DNA of 64,000 bases from assembly GCF_000517065.1 (NCBI RefSeq), contig NZ_KI912105.1, positions 1,720,405-1,784,404 on the forward strand. Reading direction: 5' to 3'. The position numbers and the translations under genes were made by a program. Below the pieces are notes generated by a model, which worked only from the letters and a program-made list of their open reading frames with translations, was not told the DNA's origin and did not search any database. Below are positions 10,674-20,267 of this stretch, one piece after another. How positions within the stretch are numbered: the stretch's first letter is position 1; each line of letters starts with the position of its first letter. Source of the stretch: Alkaliflexus imshenetskii DSM 15055. GTDB lineage: Bacteria; Bacteroidota; Bacteroidia; Bacteroidales; Marinilabiliaceae.

Positions 10674-11753
10674 TCATAAAAACCGAATGCTTCTATATCT
10701 TTTTTCTCTCTTTTCGAAGGAGAGGTCAAACGTGTAACCGACCATTATCTCGTGACTGCCGTCGCCGACTTTTCGGAGTTGTGAGGTGGTGAGGTCATAA
10801 CTGTAACCAATCCGAACCCCGTTTCGCAACTCAACTCCGCCTAAAAACACCACAGCATCTTGAATTCTGTATGAAATTCCGCCCCAGTATCTTCCTTGAA
10901 ACTCAAACAGTGCATTGACATCGAGTTGCCAGGAATTTCCTGAGTTTTTCAGGAAAAATGAGGGTTTGAACATCACTGGAGCCTCGATGAAGGCGTAGTT
11001 ATAACCACCCGTTATAAAAAAAGAACGTGGGATATATACGTTCAATTGATCGTTAAAGTTTGGTTTTGGCTCAAATAAATGTAAAATTGATATTCCGGCA
11101 TAGAAATCTGATCTGCTAAACCACGCGCCAAGGCCTGTATCAAAGGCAGTTCCACTCTCCTCGGTGCCTGGGACAAGATTATCTGTGGCATTGTGGTATG
11201 ATCCTCCGCCCCCCGGGGTAGTGACCGCCTTGGTACCATCAAAAACCTGGTTTAAAATCCCAAGAGAGAACCCAATTCCCAATGTGCCATCAGCTACAAA
11301 ATACCTCTGGGACAAACTAGCCTGAATGAAGATATTACGAAAAAACCCGATTTCATCATTCATTATTGTGAGTCCAACTCCGCCTGGATTTCCAAACACA
11401 TTTTTTATTGCCATATCGGCGCCCACAACCGTTGTTCTGGGAGCTCCCTGCATACCAATCCATTGATGCCTGTCCATTGCGACCACATTTATCCTGCCGG
11501 AATTACCTGCAAAACCAGGATTAACCACGATGGGGTTAAACATATTCTGGCTAAATTGTGGCTCCATCTGTGCATAGACCAACGAATTGTTGCAAAATAA
11601 CACAAAAAAAATAAAACTCCACGACCAAAAAGATCGAAAATGAAAAAAAATACCTCTGGCCGTATCCGACAAAGAAGCATTTTGCAATGCTCTGTTCGGA
11701 TGGAGAAATAGCTTCAAAGAGCGTTTATTCGCATAATTAAAAACTGACTCCAT
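10674..11753 (-). CDS. porP: PorP/SprF family type IX secretion outer-membrane protein
   Basis: 359 residues from the chosen ATG at 11753. The longest ORF begins at 11858, but that would put 35 residues over the end of the upstream gene, and the internal Met is followed by a signal-peptide-like stretch ending VYAQ. The mature part has family features: FSQNMFNPIVVNPGFAG, RHQWIGMQGAP and a repetitive beta-strand pattern to the C-terminus (MVGYTFDL). PorP/SprF proteins are outer-membrane beta-barrels linked to GldK or needed for adhesin export. Here it precedes gldKLMN, as in Porphyromonas. Confidence 0.9.
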   Translation of the reverse strand: MESVFNYANKRSLKLFLHPNRALQNASLSDTARGIFFHFRSFWSWSFIFFVLFCNNSLVYAQMEPQFSQNMFNPIVVNPGFAGNSGRINVVAMDRHQWIGMQGAPRTTVVGADMAIKNVFGNPGGVGLTIMNDEIGFFRNIFIQASLSQRYFVADGTLGIGFSLGILNQVFDGTKAVTTPGGGGSYHNATDNLVPGTEESGTAFDTGLGAWFSRSDFYAGISILHLFEPKPNFNDQLNVYIPRSFFITGGYNYAFIEAPVMFKPSFFLKNSGNSWQLDVNALFEFQGRYWGGISYRIQDAVVFLGGVELRNGVRIGYSYDLTTSQLRKVGDGSHEIMVGYTFDLSFEKREKRYRSIRFL

Positions 11754-11800
11754 ATACTTATTTTCGGCTTCAAAGGTTTCATTTTTTTTGAAAGGAACCT

Positions 11801-12982
11801 TTAACAATTTGTTATATCTTTTGTTACCGGCATTCTTCTCATGAAGGAACGCCACCATCTGTCCGGATACTCTTTTTTAAGGGCCTTTCGATAATCGTCG
11901 CGGCTGCATGCCATTACCACAGAACCGTTGTCTGCCGGCACGCGCATCCACCAACGCCCATTCTCCTGATTGTGAAAGAATTCGAGTCCTGGATCCTCAC
12001 CCTCAAAAGGCACCACATAATACTTATAAGCATCGATGGAACGATTTGGATAGTCGCCAAAGCGTCCCGCTAACCCTTCAATAAAATGCCACACCAGTTG
12101 TGCTGCCAGCAGGTCATTGTTTTTCAACTCTGATTTTGAGCCGGGAACATCGAACAGCCCGAATACATTGATTTGCTCACCCATTCCGGCATATCGGCAT
12201 ATCCGACAAGCTTCATGTGGTTCCAGTCCATGTGGCGATAAAACCTCATCCATTATTTGTGGCTGCTCTTTTATCACTCTAAAATCAAATGAAAAAAAAT
12301 GGGCATCACGCAATGGTACCTCTGTTTTATCAATATCGTTTCCACGTATCTGACCCAGACGGAGAATCTCAAAAAAACGATTTGTAACAAACCCCTCCTG
12401 AGAACCAGACACGATATAATTCTGTATGCCAATAACCGAAAGGTTGCTTAAAGATGTTGCGTAATCGGCAACAAGATGGCTCAACCATGATCGGGATGAA
12501 AAATCTTCGTTAGCTACATCCACATCCAGCATTGCATCGGCCGCCACCAGATTCACGTTGTCAGATATACCTTTCAACGCCTTAAATATGGGCATTGATA
12601 AATCCTGCGAGCCGCCGAGAACCACCACAATGGACTTCAGGTTTCGAAAATATGTAATTACATCGCTAAGGGCATGGTAACGATCGTTGATGCTTTTTCC
12701 GAGCACATTGCCGGCATCACCTATGGTTACATCCAGATTGTCGCCCCGATGGGCATACAACCATCTACGTATCTGATTGGGAGCTGCATCACATCCCCGA
12801 TTATCGGCACCATTTCGCGATTCGGGCACACCTATTATAACAATCTGGAAGTTTGCATTCCTGAACCAATCTTCACCTCCTCCGAAAAACGAGACGCGTT
12901 CAGCCAGCGACTCCTCCTGACTGATTCCGGGGATTGTTGTCCGAATTGGTTTATATGGTTCCAGATAATGAACGATGTCCAC
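11801..12982 (-). CDS. Ureohydrolase (arginase/formimidoylglutamase)-like protein, metal site degenerate
   Basis: 393 residues with the arginase-fold order of motifs but altered ligands. The GGDHS loop is GGSQD (123-127), DAHxD is DAMLD (149-153) and SxDxDxxDP is SFDFR (231-235) with the second aspartate gone. Family knowledge says these positions bind two Mn ions, so hydrolysis of arginine, agmatine or formimidoylglutamate is unlikely. Database annotation would probably call it formimidoylglutamase. It begins 6 bases after topA and is followed by porP, so it is co-transcribed with T9SS genes. A binding or structural role linked to T9SS is inference. Confidence 0.75.
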   Translation of the reverse strand: MDIVHYLEPYKPIRTTIPGISQEESLAERVSFFGGGEDWFRNANFQIVIIGVPESRNGADNRGCDAAPNQIRRWLYAHRGDNLDVTIGDAGNVLGKSINDRYHALSDVITYFRNLKSIVVVLGGSQDLSMPIFKALKGISDNVNLVAADAMLDVDVANEDFSSRSWLSHLVADYATSLSNLSVIGIQNYIVSGSQEGFVTNRFFEILRLGQIRGNDIDKTEVPLRDAHFFSFDFRVIKEQPQIMDEVLSPHGLEPHEACRICRYAGMGEQINVFGLFDVPGSKSELKNNDLLAAQLVWHFIEGLAGRFGDYPNRSIDAYKYYVVPFEGEDPGLEFFHNQENGRWWMRVPADNGSVVMACSRDDYRKALKKEYPDRWWRSFMRRMPVTKDITNC

Positions 12983-12988
12983 GTTATT

Positions 12989-15442
12989 CTATTTCTTTTT
13001 GGCCTTTGTTGTTTTTGCTGCCGTCTTTGTTGTTTTTGTGGCAGTTGTTTTCTTTGCGGTGGAAGTTTTGGTTCCGGCACCCTTTTTAGCTACTGCCTTA
13101 CCCTTTTTCACACCTCCTTTTTTATCTGCCTCATCAACCAACTTCAAGCAATCTTCAAGTGTTAGCGACTCTGCTTCAGCACTCTTTGGTATCTTGTAGT
13201 TGGCTCCCTTGTAACCAATATAAGCCCCCCACCGACCATTTAAAATCTGAAGTTCCGGCTCTTTCTCAAACGACTTTAAAACTTTTTTATTGTCTCGCTC
13301 CCTTTTTTCTTCAATCAATTCAATGGCTCTGTCAAGAGATATCTCGAGTGGGTCGTCCACATCTTTCTTTAGCGAGGCAAATTTCCCATCATGACGCACA
13401 TAAGGTCCAAATCGACCAACACCAACAACTACCTTCTTATCTTCATAAAGGCCAAGTTCACGGGGCAGTTCAAACAACTTCAGAGCAGTCTCAAGTGTAA
13501 TGGTTTCGATGTGTTGTTCACGGGTAAGCGATGCAAACATCGGTTTCTCTTCTTCGTTGGTGCTGTCGCCGAGTTGAGCCATTGGCCCATAGCGCCCTAT
13601 CCTTACGCTCACCTGTTTACCTGTTTTGGGGTCGTTGCCCAGAATGCGTTCGCCGGTATTTCTGTCCGATTTTTCGAGCGTTTCTTCAACTTGCTTATGA
13701 AACGGCACATAAAATTTGTGAATTGCCTCGTTCCAGACAAGATCGCCTGTGGCAATGAGGTCAAACTGCTTTTCCACTTCAGCAGTAAAATCATAACTCA
13801 CCACATTCGGGAAGTACTTGACAAGAAAGTCATTCACAACCATTCCGATGTCGGTAGGAAAGAGTTTGGAACGCTCGGCACCAGTATTCTCTGTCTTCTC
13901 CTTACCGGCAACTTTACCATTTTTGAGCGAGATGTAGCGGTAGTTTCTTGGTGAGCCGGGGCGATCCTCTTTAACCACGTATCCTCTTTGCTGAATGGTA
14001 CTAATGGTAGGTGCATAGGTTGATGGGCGTCCGATGCCAAGTTCTTCAAGCTTTCGCACCAGACTTGCTTCGGTAAAGCGGGGCGGTTTTTGAGTCCACC
14101 GTTCTCTGGCCTCCATGATGTCGAGATGAAGGACATCAGCCGGTTTCATGGGTGGCAGGAAACCGGGGTTATCTTCATCCTCCCTTTCCTGGTCGGTAGA
14201 TTCGATGTAAACTTTTAAAAACCCATCAAAGAGAATCACTTCACCTACTGCCTGAAAATGATAGGGCGAACCTTTCACGTCGATGGTAACACTGGTTTTT
14301 TCAATTCGAGCATCGGCCATTTGCGATGCCAGCGTGCGTTTATATATTAACTCATAAAGCTTTTGTTCTGCGGCACTTCCCGAAACCGAATCCTTATCAA
14401 GATAGGTGGGACGAATGGCTTCGTGAGCCTCCTGAGCCCCTTTGCTTTTTGTCTTATACTGTCTAACCTTTACATAATCTTCACCCATCTCCTTTTTAAT
14501 CTGCGCAACAGCCATTGATACGGCGGAGTCAGCAAGATTTACCGAGTCGGTACGCATGTAGGTGATTTTTCCCGCTTCATACAATCGCTGCGCCACCGAC
14601 ATGGTTTGACCAACAGAAAACCCCAGCTTACGGGCAGCTTCCTGTTGGAGTGTAGAGGTAGTAAAAGGAGCCGCAGGGCTTTTGGTATATGGTTTTCTGG
14701 ACACATCGGCTACCACAAATGATGAGTCTGCGCAATGCTGAAGGAAAGCTTCTGCGTCCTTCTCCGTTTTAAACCTTTGATTCAGCTCTGCGCGAACCTC
14801 CTGTTTCTTTCCGTCCACAGCATCCACAACGAAAACAGCCGTAACCCTAAATGCCGATTCAGCCTGAAAGGCAAATATTTCACGCTCGCGCTCCACAATC
14901 AGGCGAACAGCCACTGATTGCACACGACCGGCAGAAAGTGACGGTTTCACTTTTTTCCAAAGAACCGGAGACAACTCAAACCCCACTAGGCGGTCGAGCA
15001 CCCTGCGTGCCTGCTGTGCATCAACCAGATTAATATCTATACTCCTGGGATTCTTAATGGCTTTAAGGATGGCCTCTTTGGTGATTTCATGGAACACAAT
15101 TCGCCGGGTGTTCTCGGGCTTGAGTTCCAACACTTCGGCAAGGTGCCATGCAATGGCCTCCCCTTCACGGTCTTCATCGGAAGCCAGCCATACGGTAGAA
15201 GATTTTTTAACGAGATCGCGCAATTCCTTTACCACCTCCTTTTTATCGGGTGATACTTCGTACTGAGGCTGATAATTTCCGCTAATGTTGATTCCGAAAT
15301 CTTTCTTTTCCAAATCACGGATATGTCCGTAACTGGATTTCACCAAAAAATCCTTTCCCAGAAATTTTTCAATGGTTTTGGCTTTGGCTGGTGACTCTAC
15401 TATCACCAGATTCAATTCGTTATCTTTAGTGTTTTTCGCCAT
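12989..15442 (-). CDS. topA: DNA topoisomerase I (type IA)
   Basis: 817 residues. An N-terminal Toprim domain (VESPAKAKTIEKFLG, then DEDREGEAIAWHL) is followed by the type IA core with catalytic Tyr295 in ITYMRTDS. Instead of zinc ribbons, the C-terminus carries topoisomerase C-terminal repeats (RIGRYGP, GVGRFGPYVRHD, RWGAYIGYKG) and a Lys/Ala/Thr-rich basic tail, as is common in Bacteroidota. It relaxes negative supercoils. It is the first gene of the operon that continues into the T9SS genes, with a promoter at 15622-15654. Confidence 0.97.
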   Translation of the reverse strand: MAKNTKDNELNLVIVESPAKAKTIEKFLGKDFLVKSSYGHIRDLEKKDFGINISGNYQPQYEVSPDKKEVVKELRDLVKKSSTVWLASDEDREGEAIAWHLAEVLELKPENTRRIVFHEITKEAILKAIKNPRSIDINLVDAQQARRVLDRLVGFELSPVLWKKVKPSLSAGRVQSVAVRLIVEREREIFAFQAESAFRVTAVFVVDAVDGKKQEVRAELNQRFKTEKDAEAFLQHCADSSFVVADVSRKPYTKSPAAPFTTSTLQQEAARKLGFSVGQTMSVAQRLYEAGKITYMRTDSVNLADSAVSMAVAQIKKEMGEDYVKVRQYKTKSKGAQEAHEAIRPTYLDKDSVSGSAAEQKLYELIYKRTLASQMADARIEKTSVTIDVKGSPYHFQAVGEVILFDGFLKVYIESTDQEREDEDNPGFLPPMKPADVLHLDIMEARERWTQKPPRFTEASLVRKLEELGIGRPSTYAPTISTIQQRGYVVKEDRPGSPRNYRYISLKNGKVAGKEKTENTGAERSKLFPTDIGMVVNDFLVKYFPNVVSYDFTAEVEKQFDLIATGDLVWNEAIHKFYVPFHKQVEETLEKSDRNTGERILGNDPKTGKQVSVRIGRYGPMAQLGDSTNEEEKPMFASLTREQHIETITLETALKLFELPRELGLYEDKKVVVGVGRFGPYVRHDGKFASLKKDVDDPLEISLDRAIELIEEKRERDNKKVLKSFEKEPELQILNGRWGAYIGYKGANYKIPKSAEAESLTLEDCLKLVDEADKKGGVKKGKAVAKKGAGTKTSTAKKTTATKTTKTAAKTTKAKKK

Positions 15443-15621
15443 CTCAAAAAATAAAATCGGTCATTGTATCGACCTTGTCAATAAAACATCGTTACGGAGA
15501 ATCGGTTCGTGAGCAGCCTACTGAAACGCTCTCTAATAAGTCATTACAGGCAAATTGGCTATGTGGGCTGGCATTATTTTTGTGTGATTCAGCACCACAA
15601 TCCCATTCCCGTTTCGGGTCG

Positions 15622-15654
15622 CAAATTTATAAAATAATGTGTAACACAGTCAAA
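15622..15654 (-). promoter_or_regulatory. Promoter of the topA-T9SS operon
   Basis: On the minus strand TTTG (15654-15651), 21 nt, TAAATTTG (15629-15622) matches the Bacteroidota consensus exactly. It predicts a transcription start near 15615 and a leader of about 170 nt. The rest of the 15443-15780 gap holds no gene; a half-match, TAAATTTA at 15741-15748, might serve the divergent PBP gene. Confidence 0.65.
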
Positions 15655-15780
15655 TATTTAAGAACATCTTGATTTATAATATTCCCGGACACCATTCACG
15701 CTTCTTTCTCAAATTTAAATGGTATTACTTTCATTTTTACTAAATTTACGGCGAAATCCATTATCAGACATTATATTTAT

Positions 15781-18138
15781 ATGGAACAGAAACCTTCGGT
15801 AAAAAAAATCCTGTTTTGGCTTTATGGTATTTTTGCAGGGACTATCTTCATGGTCTTTCTACTGTTTTACCTCTTATCTGCCGGAGCATTAGGCTTCATG
15901 CCCAGTTTTGAAGAGCTGGAGAACCCACACAGCAATCTGGCAACAGAAATATACTCTGCTGACCATATCATTCTTGGAAATTTCTTTCAGGAGAATCGCA
16001 GCCGAGCCGACTATGAAGAGATTTCACCCAATGTAATCAATGCTTTGGTAGCCACCGAGGATGTGCGTTTTTACAATCACTCCGGTATAGATGCCCGTGG
16101 ATTAGGGCGCGTACTGGTTCGCACAATACTTCTGCGCGAAGAGGGTGCAGGAGGAGGTAGCACCATCACCCAGCAGTTAGCTAAACTCCTATTTCACGAA
16201 CCCGCTAAAAACATCTGGGAACGAAGTCTGCAGAAGCTCAAAGAGTGGATTATTGCCGTGAAACTGGAACGAAGCTACACAAAGGAGGAGATACTCACGA
16301 TGTATCTGAACAAGGCGCCATTCATTTATGACGCTTATGGCATAAAGTCGGCAGCAGCAACCTTTTTCAGCACATCGGCCGATTCACTTAAAGTGGAAGA
16401 AGCCGCGGTTTTGGTTGGGATGTTAAAGAACCCTTCACTTTTTAATCCTGTTCGCCGTCCTGAACTTACCACGAACCGACGCAATGTGGTATTAGGACAA
16501 ATGTTTAAAGCAGGTCACATAAACCGGACAGACTTTGACTCGCTCAAACAGCTACCGTTAGGTTTGGACTTTAAGCGCTCAGACCACATTGGCGGTTTGG
16601 CTCCCTATTTTCGCGAATACCTGCGGTTAACACTTGCGGCACAGCAACCACGCAGAGAGAACTACGCATCGTGGCAGAACCAAAAGTTTTTGGAAGATAG
16701 TGTTGAATGGGCCACAAATCCTCTGTATGGATGGGTAAACAAAAACCTTAAAGCAGATGGCACCAGATGGGATATATATCGCGATGGACTAAAAATATAT
16801 ACTACCATTGACTCGAAACTTCAAATCTCGGCAGAGGCGGCTGTTATTCAGCACTTGGGAAAGGATTTGCAGCCCAAATTTTTCAATGAAAAAAGAGGTC
16901 GCGCACGTGCACCATTTTCCAGACATGTAACTCAGGAACAATACGAAAACATCATAAACCAAGCCATTCAGCAAACAGACCGGTTCAGGGTTATGCGCCA
17001 GCAAAATGTACCGATGGATTCGATTCGGCAGGTTTTTAACAGGCCAGTAGCCATGCGTGTATTCACATACAAAGGAGATGTGGACACAATAATGACTCCG
17101 CTGGATTCGATTCACTACTACAAGTCGTTTTTACGTGCAAGTCTCTTCTCAATGGATCCACAATCCGGCCACGTGAAGGCCTATGTAGGAGGGCCAAGTT
17201 ATCGCCATTTTAAGTATGATATGGCAACCATGGGTAAGCGCCAGGTAGGTTCAACCATTAAACCATTTGTGTATACCCTTGCCATGCAGGAAGGGTTAAC
17301 GCCATGTGACATGGTTCCCAACATTCCACAAACATTTTATCTGCCCACAGGACAAACCTGGACACCTAGAAATACAGGCACCGCACGCATGGGCGAAATG
17401 GTTTCACTAAAATGGGGTCTTGCACAGTCGAACAACAACATCACGGCCTGGATTATGAAACAATACAACCCTGAGGCAGTTGCCCGAATGATACGTACTC
17501 TCGGCATAAAAAGTCCGATTGATGCCGTTCCGGCGCTTGCTTTGGGTACTCCTGATTTTAGCTTAAGTGAGATGGTAGCTGCCTATGCCACCTATGCCAA
17601 TAAAGGCGTACATTCAGAACCTTTATTTGTGACCCGCATCGAAGACCGCTACGGCAATGTAATAGCCACTTTTAATCCCCGCCGCAGCGAAGCCATTGAC
17701 GAGTCGAGTGCATTTTTAATGCTCAACCTGCTTGAAGGAGTAGTAAACACGGGAACTGCAGTAAGATTGCGCCTCAGATACAACCTGAAAGGTGCCATTG
17801 GCGGCAAAACCGGAACTACACAGAATAACTCTGATGGATGGTTTATAGGTGTAACGCCTAACCTGGTAACCGGGATATGGGTTGGAGGTGAAGAGCGTGC
17901 CATTCATTTCGACAACCTATCCATGGGACAAGGTGCAAACATGGCTCTGCCGGTATGGGCTTTGTATATGCAGGGGGCTTACGCAACACCGGGCATTGGC
18001 ATCAGTTTGGATGATGAATTTGAACGTCCACTCAATTTCAACATCAACCTGAAATGCCCGGACGAAAGGACGCCAAAATCCGAAGATGAGATAGAGATGG
18101 AGATATATTATCAGCAGGCCAGTGATGAATTCTTTTAA
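15781..18138 (+). CDS. Class A penicillin-binding protein (PBP1A type), copy 1
   Basis: 785 residues. One N-terminal membrane helix (about residues 10-33) is followed by a GT51 glycosyltransferase domain (ATEDVRFYNHSGID, GGGSTITQQLAK) and a transpeptidase domain with SxxK in GSTIKPF, SxN in QSNNNI and KTG in GGKTGTTQNNSDGW. It polymerises glycan strands and cross-links peptidoglycan. A second, related class A PBP lies at 39353-41722. It is transcribed alone, divergent from topA, and shares a terminator with radA. Confidence 0.95.
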   Translation: MEQKPSVKKILFWLYGIFAGTIFMVFLLFYLLSAGALGFMPSFEELENPHSNLATEIYSADHIILGNFFQENRSRADYEEISPNVINALVATEDVRFYNHSGIDARGLGRVLVRTILLREEGAGGGSTITQQLAKLLFHEPAKNIWERSLQKLKEWIIAVKLERSYTKEEILTMYLNKAPFIYDAYGIKSAAATFFSTSADSLKVEEAAVLVGMLKNPSLFNPVRRPELTTNRRNVVLGQMFKAGHINRTDFDSLKQLPLGLDFKRSDHIGGLAPYFREYLRLTLAAQQPRRENYASWQNQKFLEDSVEWATNPLYGWVNKNLKADGTRWDIYRDGLKIYTTIDSKLQISAEAAVIQHLGKDLQPKFFNEKRGRARAPFSRHVTQEQYENIINQAIQQTDRFRVMRQQNVPMDSIRQVFNRPVAMRVFTYKGDVDTIMTPLDSIHYYKSFLRASLFSMDPQSGHVKAYVGGPSYRHFKYDMATMGKRQVGSTIKPFVYTLAMQEGLTPCDMVPNIPQTFYLPTGQTWTPRNTGTARMGEMVSLKWGLAQSNNNITAWIMKQYNPEAVARMIRTLGIKSPIDAVPALALGTPDFSLSEMVAAYATYANKGVHSEPLFVTRIEDRYGNVIATFNPRRSEAIDESSAFLMLNLLEGVVNTGTAVRLRLRYNLKGAIGGKTGTTQNNSDGWFIGVTPNLVTGIWVGGEERAIHFDNLSMGQGANMALPVWALYMQGAYATPGIGISLDDEFERPLNFNINLKCPDERTPKSEDEIEMEIYYQQASDEFF

Positions 18139-18164
18139 TCACAAGCTGTGTTAGTGACTTACAT

Positions 18165-18200
18165 AAAAAAGGTTCAGGCAAAACGTCCTGAACCTTTTTT
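18165..18200. terminator. Bidirectional intrinsic terminator
   Basis: A 14-bp stem, AAAAAAGGTTCAGG / CCTGAACCTTTTTT, with an 8-nt loop, between the convergent PBP and radA genes. It has an A-run on the left and a T-run on the right, so it can act on both strands. Confidence 0.9.
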
Positions 18201-18202
18201 CT

Positions 18203-19576
18203 TTAAGCGAATAGTTGTTTAAAGGCTTCTTCCAGTTTGCCAGCCTGAACCACTCTGATATCAAACTTCTTAAAATCGATACCCTTGTTGTAACGAGGCA
18301 CTACAATGGTTTTAAAACCCAATTTTTCAGCCTCTCCAATGCGCTGTTCGATACGGGTCACGGGGCGTATTTCTCCGGATAGCCCTACTTCACCGGTAAG
18401 GCACACCTCTCGTGATACCGATAGGTCGGTATTAGACGACAATACGGCACTCACCACCGATAAATCGATTGCCGGATCACTGACACGCAAGCCGCCTGCA
18501 ATATTGAGGAAAACATCTTTGGCAGCCAGTTTAAACCCGGCACGCTTTTCCAACACTGCCAACAACATGTTTAAGCGGCGCAAATCGAATCCCGTAGAAG
18601 AGCGTTGCGGCGTACCGTATGCAGCAGTACTGGCCAATGCCTGGACCTCAATTAAAAATGGCCGCATACCTTCGATGGCAGCAGCAATGGCAATGCCACT
18701 CATATCCTCATCCTGATGCGCAAGAAGCATCTCACTTGGATTAGTAACTTCACGTAATCCATTGCCTTGCATTTCGAAGATTCCAATTTCCGATGTTGAG
18801 CCAAACCGGTTTTTAATTGACCTTAATATCCGATACATGTAATGTCTGTCTCCCTCAAACTGAAGCACCACATCAACCATGTGTTCAAGCACCTTAGGTC
18901 CGGCCAGACTTCCTTCTTTGTTGATATGACCTATAAGCAATACAGGTAAGGATCGCTCCTTTGCCACTCTCAAAATTGCAGCTGTACACTCCCTGATTTG
19001 TGACACACTGCCGGGCGCCGATTCAACCCCTTCGCGCTCCATCGTTTGCACAGAGTCTATAATTAGTAAACCCGGATTGGTGTTATCGATGTGATTGATG
19101 ATTTTCTCGAGGGATGTTTCACTCACTACAAGACAATGTGCACCTTGATCCTTAGATAACCTATCGGCACGAAGCTTAATCTGCTGCGGACTCTCCTCTC
19201 CTGAAACATACAGCACGGTATGGGAAGTTAACTGCATCGCCATCTGCAATACCAAGGTTGATTTTCCGATGCCAGGTTCACCACCCAAAAGCACCAGTGC
19301 TCCTGGCACCATTCCGCCACCAAGAACACGGTTAAACTCACCGATTCGGGTGTCGATGCGCGGCACCTGGTCAACAGCCACTTCGTTTACCGGCACCGGC
19401 TTGGTTCTCGCAGATGCGGATGATGGAGAAGCTGAGAGCGAACCCGATTGCTTTCCAACAATGGCTATCTCTTCCACATAAGTATTCCATTCACCACAAG
19501 AGTAGCATTTTCCTATCCATTTAGGAGATTCAGAACCGCAATTCTGACAAACGAATACTGTTTTGCTTTTTGCCAT
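18203..19576 (-). CDS. radA: DNA repair protein RadA
   Basis: 457 residues. A four-cysteine zinc finger (Cys10, Cys13, Cys24, Cys27) is followed by a RecA-like ATPase core with Walker A GGEPGIGKST, the RadA-specific KNRFG motif and a C-terminal Lon-like domain. RadA is a hexameric helicase that extends branches during homologous recombination. It is monocistronic. The start is fixed by the conserved N-terminal zinc finger directly after the initiator. Confidence 0.97.
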   Translation of the reverse strand: MAKSKTVFVCQNCGSESPKWIGKCYSCGEWNTYVEEIAIVGKQSGSLSASPSSASARTKPVPVNEVAVDQVPRIDTRIGEFNRVLGGGMVPGALVLLGGEPGIGKSTLVLQMAMQLTSHTVLYVSGEESPQQIKLRADRLSKDQGAHCLVVSETSLEKIINHIDNTNPGLLIIDSVQTMEREGVESAPGSVSQIRECTAAILRVAKERSLPVLLIGHINKEGSLAGPKVLEHMVDVVLQFEGDRHYMYRILRSIKNRFGSTSEIGIFEMQGNGLREVTNPSEMLLAHQDEDMSGIAIAAAIEGMRPFLIEVQALASTAAYGTPQRSSTGFDLRRLNMLLAVLEKRAGFKLAAKDVFLNIAGGLRVSDPAIDLSVVSAVLSSNTDLSVSREVCLTGEVGLSGEIRPVTRIEQRIGEAEKLGFKTIVVPRYNKGIDFKKFDIRVVQAGKLEEAFKQLFA

Positions 19577-19850
19577 TAAAATTTTGTTGATGTGGAAATA
19601 CTAAATAAACTGGAAACAGTGACAGCCTTGATATGGTCATCTCCTTTCATGCATACACCATACACAAACATGGCAAGTGGCCGCACTTAAGGATATAAAT
19701 CTCCTCACAAACTTAAAAATCTTGTTGTAATGCTGGATGAACAGACTTCATACTCTTTGATTGGTGATACAAATATCACTATTCTTAAAAAGTGAGTCTG
19801 CTATCTTCTGTATTTTATACAAAAATGTAAAAACTTTTCGGATACGCACT
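19577..19850. other. Intergenic spacer without a supported gene
   Basis: This stretch separates the radA start from the panD terminator, both on the minus strand. It holds a -7-like element on the minus strand (TAAGTTTG, 19715-19708) that could belong to radA, but no matching TTTG at the right distance. A 21-codon ORF at 19730-19795 has nothing to support it. Confidence 0.5.
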
Positions 19851-19882
19851 AAAAAACCGGCCTTCGAAAGAAAACCGGCTTT
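19851..19882 (-). terminator. Terminator of panC-panD
   Basis: Reading on the minus strand, AAAGCCGG and CCGGTTTT pair (one G-U) around a loop and run into a T-tract. It lies just after the panD stop. Confidence 0.75.
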
Positions 19883-19916
19883 ATGATTTAGCATTACTTA
19901 ATGCCCTTTTGAGCGA

Positions 19917-20267
19917 TTAAATAAGTTTGTTTGTAGCTGTATCGGGAAAAATAAAGATTGGCGAAAATGTTTTTGCTTCTTCATAGGACATGATAGCATA
20001 GGTAATGATGATAACCACGTCTCCGACAGCTACTTTACGGGCTGCTGCGCCATTAAGACAAATAACACCAGATCCCCGCTCCCCTTTAATGACATAAGTC
20101 TCGATTCGCTCCCCGTTGTTATTATTAACCACCTGAACCTTCTCGTTCTCCAGAATGTTGGCCGCTTCCATTAACTCCTCATCAATGGTGATGCTTCCCA
20201 CATAGTTCAGATTGGCCTCCGTTACAGTTACATTGTGTAACTTTGACTTCACAACATGAATGTTCAT
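19917..20267 (-). CDS. panD: Aspartate 1-decarboxylase
   Basis: 116 residues, the usual proenzyme size. The self-cleavage site is the Gly-Ser bond in NYVGSITID (near residues 25-26), which generates the pyruvoyl cofactor, and the conserved [12 protein letters not shown] segment follows. It makes beta-alanine from aspartate for pantothenate and coenzyme A synthesis. Its ATG overlaps the panC stop (ATGA), so the two steps that join in pantothenate synthesis are translationally coupled. Confidence 0.97.
   Translation of the reverse strand: MNIHVVKSKLHNVTVTEANLNYVGSITIDEELMEAANILENEKVQVVNNNNGERIETYVIKGERGSGVICLNGAAARKVAVGDVVIIITYAIMSYEEAKTFSPIFIFPDTATNKLI

Noticed and set aside
11754-11858. N-terminal extension of PorP
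   Set aside because: It overlaps the preceding gene and would put 35 non-signal residues before the signal peptide; the ATG at 11753 fits better.
19730-19795. 21-codon ORF between panD and radA
   Set aside because: Very short, no start-site signal, no recognisable sequence, and on the strand opposite to both neighbours.
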